This document shows, piece after piece, positions 18,256-26,657 of a stretch of DNA of 64,000 nucleotides (position 1 is its first letter; every line of letters starts with the position of its first letter). The translations under genes were made by a program, and so were the position numbers. The notes below the pieces were generated by a model. That model saw only the letters and a list, made by a program, of their open reading frames with translations, searched no databases and was not told the DNA's origin. The DNA comes from Flavobacteriales bacterium (lineage in GTDB: Bacteria > Bacteroidota > Bacteroidia > Flavobacteriales_G > Salibacteraceae): contig JABJJW010000017.1 of the NCBI GenBank assembly GCA_018660685.1, positions 1 through 64,000 of the forward strand. The letters are read 5' to 3'.

Positions 18256-18642
18256 ATGAAATTCAGAGCAGCATTCTTTACTCTTTTATACCTCGTCAGC
18301 GTTGTTGGCTATGGTCTAGAGTTTCATTACTGCCTGGGTGAGATCACAGATTGGAACTACGTCCTCCTAGAAACAAGCTGCCATTGTGATGATAGCCATC
18401 AAGGATTGGTCAAAGGCTGTTGTGAGGAAAAGGCATTTTTCATTCAAATTGAAGAGGCCCACCAATCACCTGCAACTACTGATATCGCAGAGGTGGAATT
18501 GCCACTTCAAAATGAAATTTGCTGGGACTGCGTCGAACACGATGTGGAAGCCCAGGAATCATCTAGACTTCAACTTGATCGGGGTCCACCTAAAACACTG
18601 GATCGAACGATCGCTTATCACTCTTTAATTTTCTATGGCTGA
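18256..18642 (+). CDS. HYC_CC_PP family protein
   Basis: A 128-residue exported protein. It carries the three marks that name the family: HYC (FHYCLGEIT, residues ~24-26), CC (GCCEEKAFF, ~55) and PP (DRGPPKTL, near the C-terminus), plus extra cysteines (SCHCDD, CWDCVEH). Such proteins occur in Bacteroidota next to HMA-domain proteins and TonB receptors, exactly as here, and are presumed to handle copper or another soft metal in the envelope; the mechanism is not established. A TAATTTTG box lies at 18243-18250, six bases before the ATG, suggesting a near-leaderless transcript for the module. Confidence 0.85.
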   Translation: MKFRAAFFTLLYLVSVVGYGLEFHYCLGEITDWNYVLLETSCHCDDSHQGLVKGCCEEKAFFIQIEEAHQSPATTDIAEVELPLQNEICWDCVEHDVEAQESSRLQLDRGPPKTLDRTIAYHSLIFYG

Positions 18643-18692
18643 TTGAAGTATTGATCTCCAGAAATCAATACTAATTCAATAATACATCAGTC

Positions 18693-19031
18693 ATGAAAAT
18701 CATTAATACACTTTTCATCCTGTCAATAATTACAGGATCATACAGTCTACAAGCACAAGTAGTAGAAGACACGCTTCTCGTAAAAGGCGTGTGCAAAATG
18801 TGCAAAGAGCGGATCGAAACAGCCGCCTACATCAAAGGAGTGAAATTTGCTTCTTGGAACAATGAAACCGACGAGTTGAGCATTGCCTATCGGGAGGATA
18901 AAACCAGTCGAGAAGAGATTCAAGAGAGTTTGCTCAAGGCCGGTCATAATGTGGGTGATACCAAGCCTACTGACGAAGCGTACAATTCACTTCCGGGTTG
19001 TTGTCGCTACGATGAAGTGGACAAACACTAA
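18693..19031 (+). CDS. Exported HMA-domain metal-binding protein
   Basis: A 112-residue protein with signal peptide (FILSIITGSYSLQAQ) and one heavy-metal-associated domain: the CxxC loop is GVCKMCKERIETAAYIKGV, followed by the expected beta-alpha-beta pattern (KFASWNNETDELSIAY ... LLKAGHNVGDTKPTDEAY). It ends with a further cysteine pair, LPGCCRYDEVDKH. Being exported rather than cytoplasmic, it probably passes the metal between the outer-membrane receptor and other envelope proteins. The TonB receptor begins three bases after its stop. Confidence 0.88.
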   Translation: MKIINTLFILSIITGSYSLQAQVVEDTLLVKGVCKMCKERIETAAYIKGVKFASWNNETDELSIAYREDKTSREEIQESLLKAGHNVGDTKPTDEAYNSLPGCCRYDEVDKH

Positions 19032-19034
19032 GTC

Positions 19035-21305
19035 ATGAGAATGTTCATACTTGCGTTGACCTTGTTATTTACAGGGCTCATGCTCAATGCTCAAGATAAG
19101 GTGAGCGGATTCGTAATTGAAGAGACCGCTGACGGTAGCTTCAAACCAATCCAGTTTGCTAATGTCTTTTGGAATGGAACACAGCGTGGAACTACGACGG
19201 ATACATCAGGATACTTCGAGTTGGATGTTATCCCTGCAAATCATGAAACGAGTGAAGACGACGAACACTGGGATTTAATATTCAGTTACGTCGGTTACAC
19301 CTCTGACACCGTTCATGTGCATGATCCTGAGAAGCTAACCATCATTCTGAAACCCTACAAGGAATTGGACGAAGTTCAAGTCGTTTACAGAAAAAAGGGA
19401 ACCGAAATTTCCTACATGAATCCGATTAAAGTCGAAACGCTCGGTGAGGCGGAATTATACAAGGCAGCGTGCTGTAATCTCTCTGAGAGTTTTGAGACCA
19501 ATCCATCTGTCGATGTATCCTTCACGGATGCTGTAACGGGTACACGTCAAATTCAGATGCTCGGGCTTGATGGCAAGTACAGCCAAATCACCAGAGAATC
19601 AATGCCCGCCGTTCGTGGATTGTACACAAACCAAGGGTTGACGTACATACCCGGAACATGGATTGAATCAATTCAACTCAACAAGGGTGCTGGATCTGTG
19701 GTCAACGGATACGAAAGTGTCACTGGTCAAATCAATGTAGAATTGAAAAAAGCAGACCACATGGATCCTTGGTTCATCAATGCTTATGCGAATCAAGGAG
19801 GTCGGACCGAGTTGAATGTTGACTTGGCGAAGAAGCTATCAGACAAAGTGTCAAGTGGTTTGCTCCTTCACGGGAATCTACGGCCATTCGAAATTGACGG
19901 CAATTCCGACGGATTCATGGACTTCCCAACCGGACACCAAGTCAATGCTGTTCACCGATGGCGATTCACGAACTTGACTGGATGGGAAGGTCAGCTGAAT
20001 GCACAGGTGTTGATCGAAGACAGAGAAGGAGGGCAAGTCGCCGGCGATTTAGGAGCTCCGAAATATGGACTCGGTTGGCAAACTGGTCACTATGAATTAT
20101 GGGGTAAGACTGGATATTCATTTAAGGAGAAAAAGTACAAGAGCATTGGATTTCAAGCGTCTGGTATGTTCCATGATCAGGTAGCGTACTTTGGAAACAC
20201 GACTTACGATTCGAGGCAACAATCAGGTTATTTCAATAGCATTTTCCAATCCATCATTGGAACGACAACCCACAAATACAGAACGGGGTTGAGCGTGCAG
20301 TACGATGACTTTGACGAAACCTTGGATACCGCAAATTTCTCACGAACTGAGGTTGTTCCCGGGGCATACTTTGAATACACATTTAGCTACTTTGAAGATT
20401 TCGCATTGGTTGCCGGGATGCGTGGGGATTATCATAATTACTACGGCTTCTTTGCAACACCTCGACTACACCTTCGCTATGAGATGAAGGAAGGGATGGT
20501 CTTGAGGGCGTCAGGCGGGAGAGGCCAACGCACTGCCAATGTCATTGCCGAAAACCTTTCGTACTTGGCAAGTTCAAGGCAATGGGACATTTGGGGGACG
20601 AATCAAATCCAAGGATTCGGATTACGCCCTGAAGTAGCGTGGAATTTCGGAGCGAACTGGACATATGATTTTCGGCTTGATTATAAGCCGTCAGTTCTGT
20701 CCGTCGATTTCTACCATACAGAGTTTGAGAACCAAATTGTGCTCGATTTAGAAGACCCAAGACAGGCTAGGGTTTACAATCTGTTTGGAAGAAGTTACTC
20801 AACAAGTGCCCAAGTTCAGTGGGACTATGAGCTATTCAGGAAAATGGACATCCGACTTGCATATCGTTGGTATGATGTCATGACGCAATATGTGGACGGG
20901 TTTAAAAAGAAACCATTCCTCTCTAATCATCGCGCTTTCGTGAATTGGAGTTACTCGCCTCGAGGAGGTTGGAATTTTGACGTGACTGCGCAATGGCAAG
21001 GCGCGAAACGAGTTCCATCGACCGCGAATAATCTAGAGGCCAATCGAAGAGCGACTCAGTCACCTGATTTGGTCATGATGAATACTCAAGTGACGAAGAA
21101 TTTTACTGAAGTGCTAGATATTTACGTTGGAATGGAGAACATTACCAACGTCCGGCAGAATGATCCGATCATCGCCGTGAACGATCCGTATGGTTCAAAC
21201 TTTGACGCCTCGATGATTTGGGGGCCGATTTTTGGGCGAATGATGTATATCGGAATTCGATTGAAGCCGGTTAAGCAAAAATCTTCAGAGCTTGAGGAAG
21301 AATAG
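19035..21305 (+). CDS. TonB-dependent receptor of the HYC/HMA metal module
   Basis: A 756-residue outer-membrane receptor: signal peptide (ALTLLFTGLMLNAQ), carboxypeptidase-D-like domain (~22-115), plug and 22-strand barrel. The segment LYKAACCNLSESFETNPSVD at the plug start has a double cysteine seen in receptors that travel with HMA and HYC_CC_PP proteins, and the plug core QLNKGAGSVVNGYESVTGQI replaces the usual KGP..YG. The first domain has many His/Glu/Asp (NHETSEDDEHWD, VHVHDPEK). A role in uptake of copper or a copper complex is inferred from the module. The 3' end overlaps the convergent lipid-kinase gene by 35 bases. Confidence 0.88.
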   Translation: MRMFILALTLLFTGLMLNAQDKVSGFVIEETADGSFKPIQFANVFWNGTQRGTTTDTSGYFELDVIPANHETSEDDEHWDLIFSYVGYTSDTVHVHDPEKLTIILKPYKELDEVQVVYRKKGTEISYMNPIKVETLGEAELYKAACCNLSESFETNPSVDVSFTDAVTGTRQIQMLGLDGKYSQITRESMPAVRGLYTNQGLTYIPGTWIESIQLNKGAGSVVNGYESVTGQINVELKKADHMDPWFINAYANQGGRTELNVDLAKKLSDKVSSGLLLHGNLRPFEIDGNSDGFMDFPTGHQVNAVHRWRFTNLTGWEGQLNAQVLIEDREGGQVAGDLGAPKYGLGWQTGHYELWGKTGYSFKEKKYKSIGFQASGMFHDQVAYFGNTTYDSRQQSGYFNSIFQSIIGTTTHKYRTGLSVQYDDFDETLDTANFSRTEVVPGAYFEYTFSYFEDFALVAGMRGDYHNYYGFFATPRLHLRYEMKEGMVLRASGGRGQRTANVIAENLSYLASSRQWDIWGTNQIQGFGLRPEVAWNFGANWTYDFRLDYKPSVLSVDFYHTEFENQIVLDLEDPRQARVYNLFGRSYSTSAQVQWDYELFRKMDIRLAYRWYDVMTQYVDGFKKKPFLSNHRAFVNWSYSPRGGWNFDVTAQWQGAKRVPSTANNLEANRRATQSPDLVMMNTQVTKNFTEVLDIYVGMENITNVRQNDPIIAVNDPYGSNFDASMIWGPIFGRMMYIGIRLKPVKQKSSELEEE

Positions 21306-22173
21306 TCAATTCAATCGATTGACCAGTGCTCAAAATGGCAATTGACTCACCATCCGCCTCCACGGCTAGTTCGCCTGATTGTACGGTGATTCGAACGGAA
21401 TTGTGGCTTTCATAATTAACTCGATGATCCTTGATCATTTTTCCTTTTTTCAAGGTAGATTGATAGCGTAGAAAGTCAAGGACGCTCACTGGTCCAATTG
21501 TCGTGAGTCCCATGGTATTATTGAATGGGGTCGACTGTGGCGAAAGGCCAAGACCGTTTCCTGCATAGCTGCCATTTGCGCAAGCTACCAGGAAGAACTC
21601 TCCCTCCTTCGATTTGCTTCCGATTTCGATTTTGAGTTCGGGTGATTGGTACTTGAATAGCCATTCAATGATGGCACTGTAGTAGCTTATTCCAGTTGGG
21701 AGGTATTTCTTTCTGAGATTGGCAGTCTGCGCAATACGACCACTGATTCCACTGGTGCACATGTTCAACGCATATTTCTTTGCGTCCTGAATGTCAATGG
21801 CAATCACATCACATGCTTTTTCTGAATGTGTTCTGATCTGGTCAAGTAAGTCGGGGATTGTCCGCTTCGTTAAACTACGGACAAAATCATTCCCAGAACC
21901 TGCTGGAATGAAGGCGAGTTTAGGTTGATCATCGACAGGTCTTCTCAAGATGCCATTTACGATTTCGTGATTTGTTCCGTCCCCACCGCAAGAGAGAATC
22001 ACATCAGCTTCGATGGAATGCGCAATCTCCTCAGCGTGAAAGCTGTAATCAGTGAGAGAATGGGATATGACTATCCCGTCATCAGTGAAATGCTCAAGTG
22101 ATCTAATAATCTGTCCTCTTTTTGAGGAGCGTCCGTGAATTATGGCGTGGATTTTCAATGGTTCAATATCCAA
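21271..22173 (-). CDS. Diacylglycerol/lipid kinase family protein (YegS-like)
   Basis: A 300-residue protein with the DAGK catalytic signature CGGDGTNHEIVNGIL (residues ~62-76) and PAGSGNDFVRSL, then the beta-rich C-terminal domain (VEADGESIAIL). It phosphorylates a lipid such as diacylglycerol, or a related substrate, at the membrane face. No in-frame ATG exists between the upstream stop and residue 1; the start is TTG at 22173 or a TTG five codons later. Its 3' end overlaps the convergent TonB receptor gene. Confidence 0.85.
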   Translation of the reverse strand: MDIEPLKIHAIIHGRSSKRGQIIRSLEHFTDDGIVISHSLTDYSFHAEEIAHSIEADVILSCGGDGTNHEIVNGILRRPVDDQPKLAFIPAGSGNDFVRSLTKRTIPDLLDQIRTHSEKACDVIAIDIQDAKKYALNMCTSGISGRIAQTANLRKKYLPTGISYYSAIIEWLFKYQSPELKIEIGSKSKEGEFFLVACANGSYAGNGLGLSPQSTPFNNTMGLTTIGPVSVLDFLRYQSTLKKGKMIKDHRVNYESHNSVRITVQSGELAVEADGESIAILSTGQSIELTILPQALKIFA

Positions 22174-22330
22174 TGAAGATAGGACTACGCAGGAATACGT
22201 TTGTTCACGACGCGAAACGAGAATGTGCGAAATTGCATTTCATCAAAATCTAAAGTATCAACATCTCAAGATTGATCATGCGGGTCTAGTCACGAACAGA
22301 TGATATATTCCTCCGACCAAGATCTGACCA

Positions 22331-23203
22331 ATGAAAATCATCCTCCCTTTATTATTCATAGCAACAATTGTTTTTTCCTGTTCTTCAAGCAACACCGATT
22401 GCGGTGAGGTTGAGCACAAGTACGAAGAGACATCAAAAGCCTTGATCCAGCGCGACTCAGTACTAACATTCATCAACACGACCTTTAGGCAACTTGATTC
22501 CAATATGCTCACAATCCGGACTCTCGAGTCTGAAATCATGAAGGAGATTCAAATGGGCCGAGGTGAAGCAAAAGTTGTGAAAGAAAAAGTGAACGAGCTA
22601 AAGCTCCGATTGGAGGCGAACGACGCATTTCTGGCGGATCTAAAGTCCAAGATGAGTCTGGATGAAGGAATGGCCGGCTTCTTTATTGACATCGTAAATT
22701 CTATGGAGAGCAAGGTGGCTATGAGCAATCAGAATCTTTCAGCATTGAACACAGAGCTTGGTGCATTGAGCGCAGAATTCAAAAACATCTTCAATGAATA
22801 TGTTACGGCAGAAGTGAAGCGGATGGAGATGGAGGAAAACATTGCGGGAATGGAATCATCTATGAGTGACATGCAACAAGAAATTTCTGATTTGAAGAGT
22901 AAAATGAACAAGGTTTATGTGGCCTTTGGGACGAAACAGGATCTACAGGATCGAGGAATTATTGAGAAAGGAATTCTCAAACCCAAAGAGATTAATGAGG
23001 ACACAGATTACTCTGAATTTAAGGCTTATGACGTTAGAGAGTTTGAGTCGATGGAATTACCATCCTATAAAATAAAATTCGTCTCTGAGCACCCTAGCGA
23101 AACCTACAAGGTTGCGAATAGAGTAGAATCGTCTACCCTGACAATTACTAATCAAGACGAGTTTTGGCGAATCTCTAAAGTGCTTATTGTTCAGATTGAG
23201 TAA
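22331..23203 (+). CDS. Coiled-coil lipoprotein, Cbp1-like
   Basis: A 290-residue lipoprotein: MKIILPLLFIATIVFSC has a lipobox (VFSC), followed by a long heptad-rich helix (residues ~25-195) and a C-terminal beta domain: KVYVAFGTKQDLQDRGIIEK ... TITNQDEFWRISKVLIVQIE. This N-to-C layout, with Y-x-x-F-G-T-x-x-x-L-x-x-x-G-I-I and a terminal F-W-x-I-S-K, is the one annotated as 'Cbp1 family collagen-binding glycoprotein adhesin' in Bacteroidota; that name is recalled, not searched, and collagen binding need not apply here. Likely faces the periplasm or cell surface. Confidence 0.6.
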   Translation: MKIILPLLFIATIVFSCSSSNTDCGEVEHKYEETSKALIQRDSVLTFINTTFRQLDSNMLTIRTLESEIMKEIQMGRGEAKVVKEKVNELKLRLEANDAFLADLKSKMSLDEGMAGFFIDIVNSMESKVAMSNQNLSALNTELGALSAEFKNIFNEYVTAEVKRMEMEENIAGMESSMSDMQQEISDLKSKMNKVYVAFGTKQDLQDRGIIEKGILKPKEINEDTDYSEFKAYDVREFESMELPSYKIKFVSEHPSETYKVANRVESSTLTITNQDEFWRISKVLIVQIE

Positions 23204-24290
23204 TTCGCTCATAGAAGGCAGCGTACTCTCCGATCGTTTTGTCTAATCCTAAAAAGGATTGGATGTGCTGCTGAGCTCGATATCCCATTTCTTGTCTTTC
23301 TGGAATACTCAAGTGAATAAACTTGAGTAGTGATTCCGCAATGGCTGATGAATTACCCGAGGGTACAATGTATCCACCAATCCCATCTTCTACCATTCCT
23401 CGATTTCCGCTGATATCACTAATGATGACTGGGTTTCCTAAGTACATCGCCTCAATCATTGCTTTTTGCGTTGCTTCACCAAATAGGGAAACCGATATAG
23501 AAAGATTGGAGGCTCGCACCAGCTCAGCGGCATCTTGACGATAGCCGGTGAATAGAAATCGATCCTTGTACGCTGACTGTTCCAGTGCTTTCTCTACATC
23601 TGGAGTTTTCAATCCATTTCCAATCATAAGAATGAATATGTCCAGGCCCACAGGAATCTTGTTCATCGCTTCAATTAAATGAATAACGCCTTTCATTCTT
23701 GTCCTCTTGTTAGCAACAAAGGACATTGTGAGCGAAGTAGGAGGAATAGCGAGCTCGGATAAATCAGCTCGGGGGATTATGTCATACCATGTTCGGTTGT
23801 GACCTTTATTTATCGTGACTGCACGTTTTGAATCAACGCCGTTTCGTAGGTATTCTTCTCGAACACTCTCAGCCAAGCAGACCATGTAGTCAATCCGAGG
23901 ACTCAAAAATGTGAGGTACAATGCCGGATCGTACCAGCGAATATTACCAGTATATCCTCGATAGGTTACGAGTTTAGTTTTCGTTCCAAGTAATGCCCAT
24001 ACTGAACAGGCAATTGCCTTGCTATTGAAGGCATGAACTATTTGAATACTGTTCTTCTTGACTATCTGACGAATCATCCGAACCGCTTTCAAGTCGAATT
24101 TCCCTTCAGGCTTATAATTGTAAATATGAGCACCTGTTTCCTTGAGGTAACTAGCGTAAGTGGAATGCTCAGGAGTGATGACATGGATTTCAAATCCCAT
24201 GCGGAGTAGGCCTAGAAATATCTCTGCTTCCGGCCGAATTGGGAAGATCGGATCACTGTAATTACTGATAACAAGAACTCGGGTGGGCAC
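23184..24290 (-). CDS. Glycosyltransferase family 4
   Basis: A 368-residue GT-B glycosyltransferase. N-terminal domain: RVLVISNYSDPIFPIRPEAE, ending with the VHAFNSKAIACSVWALLG helix; C-terminal donor-binding domain: FLFTGYRQDAAELVRASNLS, then GEATQKAMIEAMYLGNPVII, with the E-x7-E pattern of retaining GT4 enzymes. The start is GTG at 24290, 20 bases after the VOC gene, because no ATG precedes the first beta-strand and longer readings would run through that gene. Acceptor and product unknown; envelope polysaccharide or glycolipid is likely. Convergent overlap with the Cbp1-like gene. Confidence 0.85.
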   Translation of the reverse strand: MPTRVLVISNYSDPIFPIRPEAEIFLGLLRMGFEIHVITPEHSTYASYLKETGAHIYNYKPEGKFDLKAVRMIRQIVKKNSIQIVHAFNSKAIACSVWALLGTKTKLVTYRGYTGNIRWYDPALYLTFLSPRIDYMVCLAESVREEYLRNGVDSKRAVTINKGHNRTWYDIIPRADLSELAIPPTSLTMSFVANKRTRMKGVIHLIEAMNKIPVGLDIFILMIGNGLKTPDVEKALEQSAYKDRFLFTGYRQDAAELVRASNLSISVSLFGEATQKAMIEAMYLGNPVIISDISGNRGMVEDGIGGYIVPSGNSSAIAESLLKFIHLSIPERQEMGYRAQQHIQSFLGLDKTIGEYAAFYERITQSEQ

Positions 24291-24310
24291 GGCGCGAAGA
24301 TGGTGAATGC

Positions 24311-24700
24311 TTACAGAAGTGGAGCGTCTATTGGCTCCCAGAGTTCGACTTTTCGGCCATCCGGGTCGATGATCCAAGCGAACTTCCCATATTCATATTC
24401 CTCCATTTTACCTACTTGTTCTACGCCCTCACTTTTCAACACTTCAAGAAGTGCTTTCAAGTCTTCAACTCGATAGTTGATCATGAATTCACTTTTGCTC
24501 GGGCTGTAGTAGTCGGTTGATTGGGGCATCGGACTCCAGGCGGTCATGCACTCTTTTTCCTTATCGTCTTTGTCCCGCCAAACAAATTTACCCCCGTACT
24601 GATCGGATTCAATTCTAAGATGGTCTTGATACCAACTCTTGGTTTTTTCTGGATCCTCAGATTTGAAGAAAACACCACCAATTCCCGTAACGCGCTTCAT
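24311..24700 (-). CDS. VOC (glyoxalase/bleomycin resistance) family protein
   Basis: A 129-residue protein of one vicinal-oxygen-chelate unit pair: MKRVTGIGGVFFKSEDPEKT ... SWYQDHL for the first beta-alpha-beta module, FMINYRVEDLKALLEVLKSE for the second, closing with AWIIDPDGRKVELWEPID. The terminal glutamate in VELWE is the usual metal ligand. The reaction is not predictable at this level. The ATG at 24700 overlaps the stop of the preceding gene (TGATG), indicating coupling. Confidence 0.85.
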   Translation of the reverse strand: MKRVTGIGGVFFKSEDPEKTKSWYQDHLRIESDQYGGKFVWRDKDDKEKECMTAWSPMPQSTDYYSPSKSEFMINYRVEDLKALLEVLKSEGVEQVGKMEEYEYGKFAWIIDPDGRKVELWEPIDAPLL

Positions 24701-25545
24701 CAAACGCTAATTGAGTTTCTGAATTCTTCTACCAATGCTTCAAGTTCTCGAAGCTTATCCTGATCGATTTCGGAGACGTTTCTTTGGCCGGTTCTCAACT
24801 GATAAATAGTTGGGATTGACATGGAGTTAAACGTGTCATTAATTTTCACGATGATGGCGTATTCATCCTCCAGTTCTTCTGGAATTTCGAACTGATTTAA
24901 TCCATAAACCAAGTTCTCGGCGTACTGTCGTTGCTGTTGGATTAGATGAAGGAAAAGTAGGAGGTCATTTCCTCTGGCCTTTTTGAATACTAGGTTCATT
25001 CCTTCACCATACCATCCCATAACGAGCAGCAATCCTAGGCCATCTTTTCCTTGTTCAATAAAGTAGGCGTGGCCCATGTCATACATTTCCAGGATTATTA
25101 TTCCCAGTGAATCAGGACGCTCTATGTTTTCGTCAAATCGCTCTACCAGCCGTTCATTTAGTTTGATTCCAAGGCCCATATCGCTTCCTAATCGACGACA
25201 TTCATCAAAGTAGATTCGTGCGGTCTGATGGTCGTTATTGACGCTGGCATAGGCCAAGTCCATCAAGTACATACCCATGAGTACCGAGGAAGTGAAATAC
25301 GATTTCTCCTCCTTGATAATTGGAAACATGACCGACTTGCTATAATTCGTGCGAGTGTTTCGTAAAAGAGCGGGAATCTGCATTGGAGTGGGAAGGGTGA
25401 TCATGCGATACTCTTCCGTCCCATCACTCGACGGGTTTTCTAAGGTGTCCTTATTCGAGTCGGTATGCTCACTCTTCGTAGAAGATTCCGAGCAGCTCAG
25501 GGTCAGTGATGAAAGTAAAACGAGAAGGAGTAGGTTTTTGATCAC
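24700..25545 (-). CDS. Hypothetical helical lipoprotein
   Basis: A 281-residue lipoprotein (MIKNLLLLVLLSSLTLSC, lipobox TLSC) with a Ser/Thr/Asp-rich linker and an all-helical mature domain, including YFTSSVLMGMYLMDLAYASV and GLGLLLVMGWYGEGMNLVFK. The segment ALLRNTRTNYSKSVMFPI recalls a helical 'DUF' family of Bacteroidota surface proteins, but I do not recognise it securely. The start is GTG, overlapping the TAG of the T9SS-protein gene upstream (TAGTG). Its downstream neighbour is the VOC gene, also overlapping, so the three are one operon. Confidence 0.65.
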   Translation of the reverse strand: MIKNLLLLVLLSSLTLSCSESSTKSEHTDSNKDTLENPSSDGTEEYRMITLPTPMQIPALLRNTRTNYSKSVMFPIIKEEKSYFTSSVLMGMYLMDLAYASVNNDHQTARIYFDECRRLGSDMGLGIKLNERLVERFDENIERPDSLGIIILEMYDMGHAYFIEQGKDGLGLLLVMGWYGEGMNLVFKKARGNDLLLFLHLIQQQRQYAENLVYGLNQFEIPEELEDEYAIIVKINDTFNSMSIPTIYQLRTGQRNVSEIDQDKLRELEALVEEFRNSISV

Positions 25546-26624
25546 TATTTTACAATAACCTTTTTCGATTTCGAAGTACTCGTTCCTTCAGCCCGAATCA
25601 CGTAGACACCGGGCATCAATAGATTTTCTTTATTGATGTGATACTGAATTCGAGATTTACTTTTTGCCAAGGGCATCAGTTGAGAAACCATTTGTCCAGA
25701 TGCATCCATTATGGAAGTATTGTAAACTCCTGATGGGCAGTCAATGAGGGTCGCTATGCACGATGGCACACAGGGGTTTGGATCCACCACTAAGTCACAC
25801 AATCCCAGATCAGACGCTTCCACCGACACAGAGGCAAATTCGATGTTTTCTTCCGATCCCGACCGATTGAAAATGCTGAGCCGGTAATAGTGATTTCCTT
25901 CACCAACTTCGAGGTCGGTGAATTCCAGTTTACTAAGTGTGGGATCCGTGAATCGAGCAATCTCGGTAAATGTCATTCCATTGTCCGATCTCTCAATGAC
26001 GTAATCGATTTGATTGGTCCTGCCTTTCGCATCCCAAGTCAATCGCACATTTTGATTTTCTGCAAGTTCAGCTTTGAATCCAAGTATCATCACGGGTTGG
26101 ATACTGAGTTCCAAACACCATCCATCACCAGCCACCGAACCTGACACGTTCGCTTTTCCTGTGCCGCAAGTGGTTGCTTCACCAATCACATTCACATTGC
26201 CAGTCACTGTGAGATTGCCTTCGAGCAGAAACTCGGATTCTCCAGAGATAGTTAGATCGCCATCGACGAATAAGGAACTTTGATCATCGACGAGGAGTTG
26301 TGCTGCCCCATAGATATCCATGTTGCCATCTATACTCAGATGTCCGCCATTTTTGATGTGAAATTTGGTTTCGCCGTAAACCCCTACTGGAGAACATGTG
26401 GTTTCTAATTCATGTTCAATAACCAGAAAATCCGCGTCGTTGATCGTGCAACCAGGAGAAGTTTTGTCGGTTGAACCAGATTTCCCATCCTTACTCCATT
26501 GGCTAGAAGTATCAAAACTTCCATCCTTTAAAGACTGAAAGTTGTGCTTGTCTTGACCTTGCACCGCAAAACAGAGAAGAATGGCTACAATGGTGGAGGC
26601 GGGTATTTGGAGCTTAGAATTCAC
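25545..26624 (-). CDS. T9SS type A sorting-domain protein with beta-helix region
   Basis: A 359-residue exported protein with signal peptide (ASTIVAILLCFAVQGQ). Residues ~85-165 are a parallel-repeat region of alternating short beta-strands: GGHLSIDGNMDIYGAAQLLV, then SSLFVDGDLTISGESEFLLE and similar units, as in polymer-like 'G8/right-handed' folds. A fibronectin-like domain follows (VRLTWDAKGRTNQIDYVIER). The C-terminus (residues ~285-359) is a sorting domain with YNTSIMDASGQMVSQLM and MPGVYVIRAEG. GTG start at 26624. Probably a surface or secreted adhesive protein; no enzyme motif. Confidence 0.75.
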   Translation of the reverse strand: MNSKLQIPASTIVAILLCFAVQGQDKHNFQSLKDGSFDTSSQWSKDGKSGSTDKTSPGCTINDADFLVIEHELETTCSPVGVYGETKFHIKNGGHLSIDGNMDIYGAAQLLVDDQSSLFVDGDLTISGESEFLLEGNLTVTGNVNVIGEATTCGTGKANVSGSVAGDGWCLELSIQPVMILGFKAELAENQNVRLTWDAKGRTNQIDYVIERSDNGMTFTEIARFTDPTLSKLEFTDLEVGEGNHYYRLSIFNRSGSEENIEFASVSVEASDLGLCDLVVDPNPCVPSCIATLIDCPSGVYNTSIMDASGQMVSQLMPLAKSKSRIQYHINKENLLMPGVYVIRAEGTSTSKSKKVIVK

Positions 26625-26657
26625 GGATTTTAATCGTACGTAATATAAAGAAGAAAG

